Source: Gammaproteobacteria bacterium (lineage in GTDB: Bacteria > Pseudomonadota > Gammaproteobacteria > UBA6429). From it: a stretch of DNA of 10,463 bases. Location of the stretch: assembly GCA_003232015.1 (NCBI GenBank), contig QIKU01000016.1:1-10463 (forward strand), written 5' to 3'. Position numbers and translations under genes: made by a program. Below the pieces are notes generated by a model. That model worked only from the letters and a program-made list of their open reading frames with translations. It had not been told where the DNA came from and made no database searches. Numbering within the stretch: the first letter of the stretch is position 1; every line of letters begins with the position of its first letter. Below, piece after piece: positions 5,921-10,463 of this stretch.

Positions 5921-8900
5921 ATGAAGTTAACCGGCCTTTATAACCCTAAATTTGAACGCGATAACTGTGGCTTTGGCCTAATTGCGCATATGGATGGCAA
6001 AGCCAGCCACTGGCTGCTCGACACCGCCATTATCGCCCTTGCACGCCTGACTCACCGCGGTGCGATTGCTGCTGACGGTAAAACCGGCGATGGCTGTGGT
6101 TTATTGCTTAAAAAACCGGATAGCTTCTTTCGCGCCCAAGCCAAAGAACTGGGTTTCACACTTAAAGACAATTACGCCGTTGGTATGGTATTTTTAAGCA
6201 CCGACTTCGATAAGGCACAAACCGCACGCGATACCTTATTTAAAGAGTGCCGCACCGAGGGGCTGGACGTCCAGGGCTGGCGCACCGTGCCCACCGATTA
6301 CTCGGCCTGTGGTGAAGAAGCCTTAAAATCCGTACCCACCATCGAGCAAGTTTTTATTAATCCTGCAGATAATATGGGTGATGCCGACTTTGAGCGCCAC
6401 TTATATATAGCACGCCGCCGAACTGAAAAGGCCATTGAGCCCAACGATGACGTCTTTTATATTCCCAGCCTGTCATCGCATGTTATTTCATATAAAGGTT
6501 TAGTCATGCCTGAAAACCTGCCGGTTTTCTATCAGGACTTAAACAACAAGGCAATGGAATCCGCCACCGCAGTTTTCCATCAGCGCTTTTCAACTAATAC
6601 CTGGCCACAATGGCGCCTGGCACAACCGTTTCGTTATCTGGCACATAATGGCGAAATTAATACTGTACAGGGTAACCGTAACTGGTCGGTCGCTCGTGGG
6701 CATAAATTTGAAACACCAAAATTACCCATGGAAGATATTCGTCCGCTGGTTTCACTCACCGGTTCCGACTCAAACAGCCTGGACAATATGCTCGAGGCCT
6801 TGATTGCTGGTGGCTTAAGTATGTTCCATGCCATGCGCTTATTGATTCCACCAGCATGGCAGAATGTTGAAGTGATGAATCCTGACCTACGTGCTTTTTA
6901 TGAATACAGTTCCATGCACATGGAACCCTGGGATGGCCCGGCGGGTATCGTGATGACTGATGGCCGCTATGCGGCCTGTAGTGTTGACCGTAATGGCCTA
7001 CGACCAACGCGCTGGGTTATCACCAAAGATCGCCACATTACCCTGGCCTCTGAAATTGGTGTTTACGATTACGAACCCGATCAAGTGGTGCGCAAAGGGC
7101 GTTTAAAACCCGGTGAAATGATTGCCGTCGATACCGAGACCGGCGAATTACTATTACCCGAAATGATCGATGAACAATTAAAAACACGTCACCCTTATAA
7201 ACAATGGATGCGTGAACACGCCGTTCGTCTAAATTATAAACTCGACGAAGAATGTGCCATTGCCGCCATCGATAAACAAACATTACAGACGTATCAGAAA
7301 ATGTTCCAGGTGAGCTTTGAAGAACGCGATCAGGTTATCCGTGTACTTGCCGAAGCAGGACAGGAAGCCATTGGCTCAATGGGCGACGACACACCGTTCC
7401 CGGTTTTATCCAGACAGGTACGTTCAGTATACGACAACTTCCGTCAGCAATTTGCACAAGTCACCAATCCACCGATCGATCCTATTCGTGAACAGGTGGT
7501 GATGTCACTTGAAACCTGTTTTGGCCCCGAGTGCAATATGTTTATCGAAGCACCTACCCACGCAAAACGCCTACGCGTGAGTACACCGATTCTTTCTGCC
7601 AGTAAGTTTAAACAACTGCTAAGCATGGAAGAACAAAACAACCAATATGCACACACCCATATTTCACTTAACCGCCCGCATGCAACCGAGTTAAAGCAAG
7701 CTATTATCCAGATTTGTAACGAGGCCGTTGCCGCCGTTAAAGCCGGCAAGGTTATTTTAGTTTTAAGCGACAGTGACATAACCGAAGGCAGCCGCCCGGT
7801 GCATGCACTGCTCGCCACCGGCGCGGTACACCACCGACTGATTGCCGAAGGCTTACGCTGCGATGCTAATATAGTCGTTGAAACCGCCACCGCACGTGAC
7901 CCGCACCACTTTGCAGTATTACTCGGCTATGGTGCAACCGCCATTTTCCCGTACCTTGCTTACGAAGTGATCCGTGATTTAATTGCCAGCGGCGAAATTA
8001 AAACAAAAGACGCTTGCAAGCTTGATGTCAATTACCGCAAAGGTATTAACAAAGGCCTGTTTAAAATTACCTCGAAGATGGGTATATCCACTATTTCCAG
8101 TTACCGTGGTTCACAGTTATTTGAATGTGTCGGTCTGCAATCGGACGTTGTCGATCTTTGTTTTAAAGGCACCACCAATCGCATGGAAGGCGCCGGCTTT
8201 GACGATCTCGATAGCGATCAAATGCAATTAAACAAACTCGCATGGAACCCACGTAAAAATATTGGCCAGGGTGGACTATTAAAATTTGTCCACGGTGGTG
8301 AAGACCATGCCTATAATCCAGACGTGATCCAGTCACTGCAAGTTGCAGTTAAATCCGGTAGCTACGACGACTATCGTGTTTATGCCGACCAAATTAATAA
8401 CCGCGCACCGATTGCACTGCGTGACTTACTTGCCATTAACAGTGACGGCTGCAAAGCCATTTCGGTTGATGACGTTGAACCGATGGAAGACATCGTTAAA
8501 CGTTTTGACAGTGCTGCAATGTCATTAGGTGCTTTATCTCCCGAAGCCCACGAAACACTCGCCGAAGCGATGAACCAGTTAGGCGGCCGCTCCAACTCCG
8601 GTGAAGGTGGCGAAGACAAAAAACGCTATGGCACCATTAAACGATCCAAAATTAAACAGATCGCTTCCGGCCGCTTTGGTGTAACGCCAGAATACTTACG
8701 CAGCGCCGAAGTTATGCAGATTAAAATAGCACAAGGTGCCAAGCCCGGTGAAGGTGGACAACTACCCGGGGATAAAGTAAACGACCTGATTGCCGAACTG
8801 CGTTTTTGCAAACCAGGCGTTTCATTAATTTCACCCCCACCACATCACGATATTTATTCTATCGAAGATTTAGCGCAACTTATTTTTGACTTGAAAGAAG

Positions 8901-10378
8901 TCAACCCCAATGGCCTGGTTTCCGTAAAACTAGTTGCAGAAGCCGGTGTCGGCACTATTGCCGCTGGTGTTGCAAAAGCTTATGCCGACTTGATTACGAT
9001 TTCAGGCTATGACGGCGGCACTGCTGCATCACCACTTGCATCGGTTAAATATGCTGGCAGTCCCTGGGAGCTCGGTTTATCTGAAACCCACCAAATCCTA
9101 CGCGCCAATGACTTGCGCAGCAAAATTCGTTTACAAACAGACGGCGGTTTAAAAACCGGCCTCGATGTTGTTAAAGCCGCTATTCTCGGCGCAGAAAGTT
9201 TTGGTTTTGGTACCGGCCCAATGGTCGCGATGGGTTGCAAGTACCTGCGTATCTGCCACTTAAATAATTGCGCCACCGGTATCGCCACACAGGATAATGT
9301 TTTACGTTTAAAGCATTACCACGGCGAAGTGGAATGGGTGATGAACTACTTCCGCTTTATTACACAAGAAGTACGTGAAATTCTTGCTAGCCTGGGCTTG
9401 AAAAAGCTCACCGATCTTATTGGCCGTACTGATTTACTGGAAACGATAAAAGGCGATACCGCACGTCAGCAGCAACTCGATTACTCGGCTATTTTGTCGG
9501 ATGCCGGCGTGGATAAAGCTAAACCACAATTCTGCTTAGAAGCTAAAAATGTGCCATTTGATAAAGCTGAACTAGCTCATCAAATGGTTACCGATATGGC
9601 CGATGCGATTAAAAACAAAAGTGGTGGTGAATTCCATTACGATGTTTTAAATATCCACCGCTCCATTGGTGCGCGAATATCGGGTGAAATTGCCGCAGCA
9701 CATGGTGACGCAGGGATGGAAAACAATCCCATTACTTTACGGCTAACCGGTACTGTTGGTCAGAGTCTGGGGGTATGGAATGCAGGAGGTTTAAATATTT
9801 ATTTACAGGGCGATGCTAACGACTACGTTGGCAAAGGCATGGCGGGCGGCAAACTGGTACTGACTGTTCCAAAAGTGAGCAGCTTTGACCCGGCAGAAAC
9901 GCCTATCATGGGGAACACCTGTTTATACGGTGCCACCGGCGGTAAACTGTTTGCTTCCGGCCTGGCTGGCGAACGTTTTGGTGTACGCAACTCCGGTTGC
10001 CATGCCGTCATCGAAGGCATTGGTGACCACGGTTGTGAATATATGACTGGCGGACTCATCACCGTACTCGGCCCAACCGGCTTAAACTTTGGTGCAGGCA
10101 TGACCGGTGGTTTCGCCTATGTTTACGACCCCGAAAACCAGTTTGCTAACCGCAATAATCACGACGTAGATATTCAACGCATTGCCGCTGAGAGCATGGA
10201 AGATTACCGCTGTCACCTGCAAGATGTAATTGCAGAATTTGTTACAGAAACAAACAGCAAACGTGGGCAATACATTTTAGATAACTTTAGCGATACGCTG
10301 GGTGACTTCTGGTTGATCAAACCTAAAGCACTGAGTCTGGAATCTTTACTTGAAGATTTACAACATGCAGCCGCATAA
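5921..10378 (+). CDS. gltB: Glutamate synthase (NADPH) large subunit, precursor
   Basis: A 1485-residue GOGAT alpha subunit. It hydrolyses glutamine, channels ammonia to 2-oxoglutarate and makes glutamate with GltD. ATG 5921 is chosen because it gives [15 protein letters not shown] before Cys16 (CGFGLIAH), the N-terminal nucleophile exposed after propeptide cleavage, as in Pseudomonas GltB (about 1480 residues). The frame extends to TTG 5807, but the added 38 residues resemble no GltB and begin at the transcription start. Domains: class II glutamine amidotransferase about 16-420 ([28 protein letters not shown] 242-245), central domain about 540-750, and FMN/synthase domain about 795-1165 ([33 protein letters not shown]). 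The 3Fe-4S cysteines are Cys1106, Cys1112 and Cys1117 (C-x5-C-x4-C). The C-terminal GXGXG beta-helix spans about 1235-1405 ([25 protein letters not shown]). All key residues are present. There is no clear Shine-Dalgarno. Cotranscribed with gltD 18 bases downstream. Confidence 0.97.
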   Translation: MKLTGLYNPKFERDNCGFGLIAHMDGKASHWLLDTAIIALARLTHRGAIAADGKTGDGCGLLLKKPDSFFRAQAKELGFTLKDNYAVGMVFLSTDFDKAQTARDTLFKECRTEGLDVQGWRTVPTDYSACGEEALKSVPTIEQVFINPADNMGDADFERHLYIARRRTEKAIEPNDDVFYIPSLSSHVISYKGLVMPENLPVFYQDLNNKAMESATAVFHQRFSTNTWPQWRLAQPFRYLAHNGEINTVQGNRNWSVARGHKFETPKLPMEDIRPLVSLTGSDSNSLDNMLEALIAGGLSMFHAMRLLIPPAWQNVEVMNPDLRAFYEYSSMHMEPWDGPAGIVMTDGRYAACSVDRNGLRPTRWVITKDRHITLASEIGVYDYEPDQVVRKGRLKPGEMIAVDTETGELLLPEMIDEQLKTRHPYKQWMREHAVRLNYKLDEECAIAAIDKQTLQTYQKMFQVSFEERDQVIRVLAEAGQEAIGSMGDDTPFPVLSRQVRSVYDNFRQQFAQVTNPPIDPIREQVVMSLETCFGPECNMFIEAPTHAKRLRVSTPILSASKFKQLLSMEEQNNQYAHTHISLNRPHATELKQAIIQICNEAVAAVKAGKVILVLSDSDITEGSRPVHALLATGAVHHRLIAEGLRCDANIVVETATARDPHHFAVLLGYGATAIFPYLAYEVIRDLIASGEIKTKDACKLDVNYRKGINKGLFKITSKMGISTISSYRGSQLFECVGLQSDVVDLCFKGTTNRMEGAGFDDLDSDQMQLNKLAWNPRKNIGQGGLLKFVHGGEDHAYNPDVIQSLQVAVKSGSYDDYRVYADQINNRAPIALRDLLAINSDGCKAISVDDVEPMEDIVKRFDSAAMSLGALSPEAHETLAEAMNQLGGRSNSGEGGEDKKRYGTIKRSKIKQIASGRFGVTPEYLRSAEVMQIKIAQGAKPGEGGQLPGDKVNDLIAELRFCKPGVSLISPPPHHDIYSIEDLAQLIFDLKEVNPNGLVSVKLVAEAGVGTIAAGVAKAYADLITISGYDGGTAASPLASVKYAGSPWELGLSETHQILRANDLRSKIRLQTDGGLKTGLDVVKAAILGAESFGFGTGPMVAMGCKYLRICHLNNCATGIATQDNVLRLKHYHGEVEWVMNYFRFITQEVREILASLGLKKLTDLIGRTDLLETIKGDTARQQQLDYSAILSDAGVDKAKPQFCLEAKNVPFDKAELAHQMVTDMADAIKNKSGGEFHYDVLNIHRSIGARISGEIAAAHGDAGMENNPITLRLTGTVGQSLGVWNAGGLNIYLQGDANDYVGKGMAGGKLVLTVPKVSSFDPAETPIMGNTCLYGATGGKLFASGLAGERFGVRNSGCHAVIEGIGDHGCEYMTGGLITVLGPTGLNFGAGMTGGFAYVYDPENQFANRNNHDVDIQRIAAESMEDYRCHLQDVIAEFVTETNSKRGQYILDNFSDTLGDFWLIKPKALSLESLLEDLQHAAA

Positions 10379-10396
10379 AAAATTACTGGTTTAAAA

Positions 10397-10463
10397 ATGA
10401 TGGGAAATATTTTTCAGTTTATGCAATGCGAACGTCGCAACCCAGACAAAAAGGTGGCCGTCG
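10397..10463 (+). CDS. gltD: Glutamate synthase small subunit (3' end cut by window edge)
   Basis: Only the first 22 codons are visible: MMGNIFQFMQCERRNPDKKV, followed by Ala-Val. The pattern xxYQF-x5-R-x-DPxKK is that of the GltD N-terminus (E. coli begins MSQNVYQFIDLQRVDPPKK). GltD is the FAD/Fe-S subunit that passes electrons from NADPH to GltB. It begins 18 bases after the gltB stop, the standard gltBD operon order. ATG 10397 and the adjacent ATG 10400 are both possible starts; the upstream ribosome-binding site is weak, so coupling to gltB translation is likely. The domains that would confirm the assignment lie outside the window. Confidence 0.85.
   Translation, partial: MMGNIFQFMQCERRNPDKKVAV

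Noticed and set aside
7444..7890. 148-residue minus-strand frame inside gltB
   Set aside because: It lies opposite the conserved central domain of GltB; such long antisense frames arise from codon bias, and the product resembles no family.

Overview
The window looks like the chromosome of a gammaproteobacterium with moderate GC. The evidence is the gene order. It starts inside aroB and ends inside gltD, and a damX-type gene and gltB lie between them. This matches the aroK-aroB-damX-gltB-gltD neighbourhood I recall from Pseudomonas and relatives. Protein matches are to Pseudomonas- and Escherichia-type homologues recalled from memory. I cannot name the genus. No rRNA, tRNA, CRISPR array, insertion sequence or phage gene was seen.

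Layout: (1) 2-1048, plus: 3'-most 348 codons of aroB (shikimate pathway), cut by the left edge. (2) 1082-2230, plus: HD-domain dNTP triphosphohydrolase (dgt-like), with a good ribosome-binding site and close behind aroB. (3) 2231-2343: AT-rich gap with three consecutive inverted repeats and a perfect -10-like hexamer. (4) 2344-2619, plus: small stand-alone WGR-domain protein. (5) 2619-4877, plus: large DamX-like protein overlapping the WGR gene by one base (TAATG). It has a cytoplasmic AAA/ExeA-type ATPase, one membrane helix, a low-complexity linker, an IPT/TIG-like fold and two tandem SPOR domains. (6) 4906-5583, minus: YcgR-like PilZ protein, convergent with damX and divergent from gltB. 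(7) 5584-5920: 337-base control region with a strong sigma70-type promoter for gltB and several dyads. (8) 5921-10378, plus: gltB, glutamate synthase large subunit, with its start reset to give a 15-residue propeptide before the catalytic Cys. (9) 10397-10463, plus: first 22 codons of gltD, cut by the right edge.

Most of the content is housekeeping: aromatic amino acid synthesis, dNTP turnover, septal peptidoglycan binding and ammonia assimilation. The less-described parts are the coupled WGR-DamX pair, the enlarged DamX with doubled SPOR domains and a TIG module, and the inverted PilZ gene placed between damX and gltB. I see no convincing new defence or mobile system. The findings are modest and mostly concern domain architecture and regulatory DNA.
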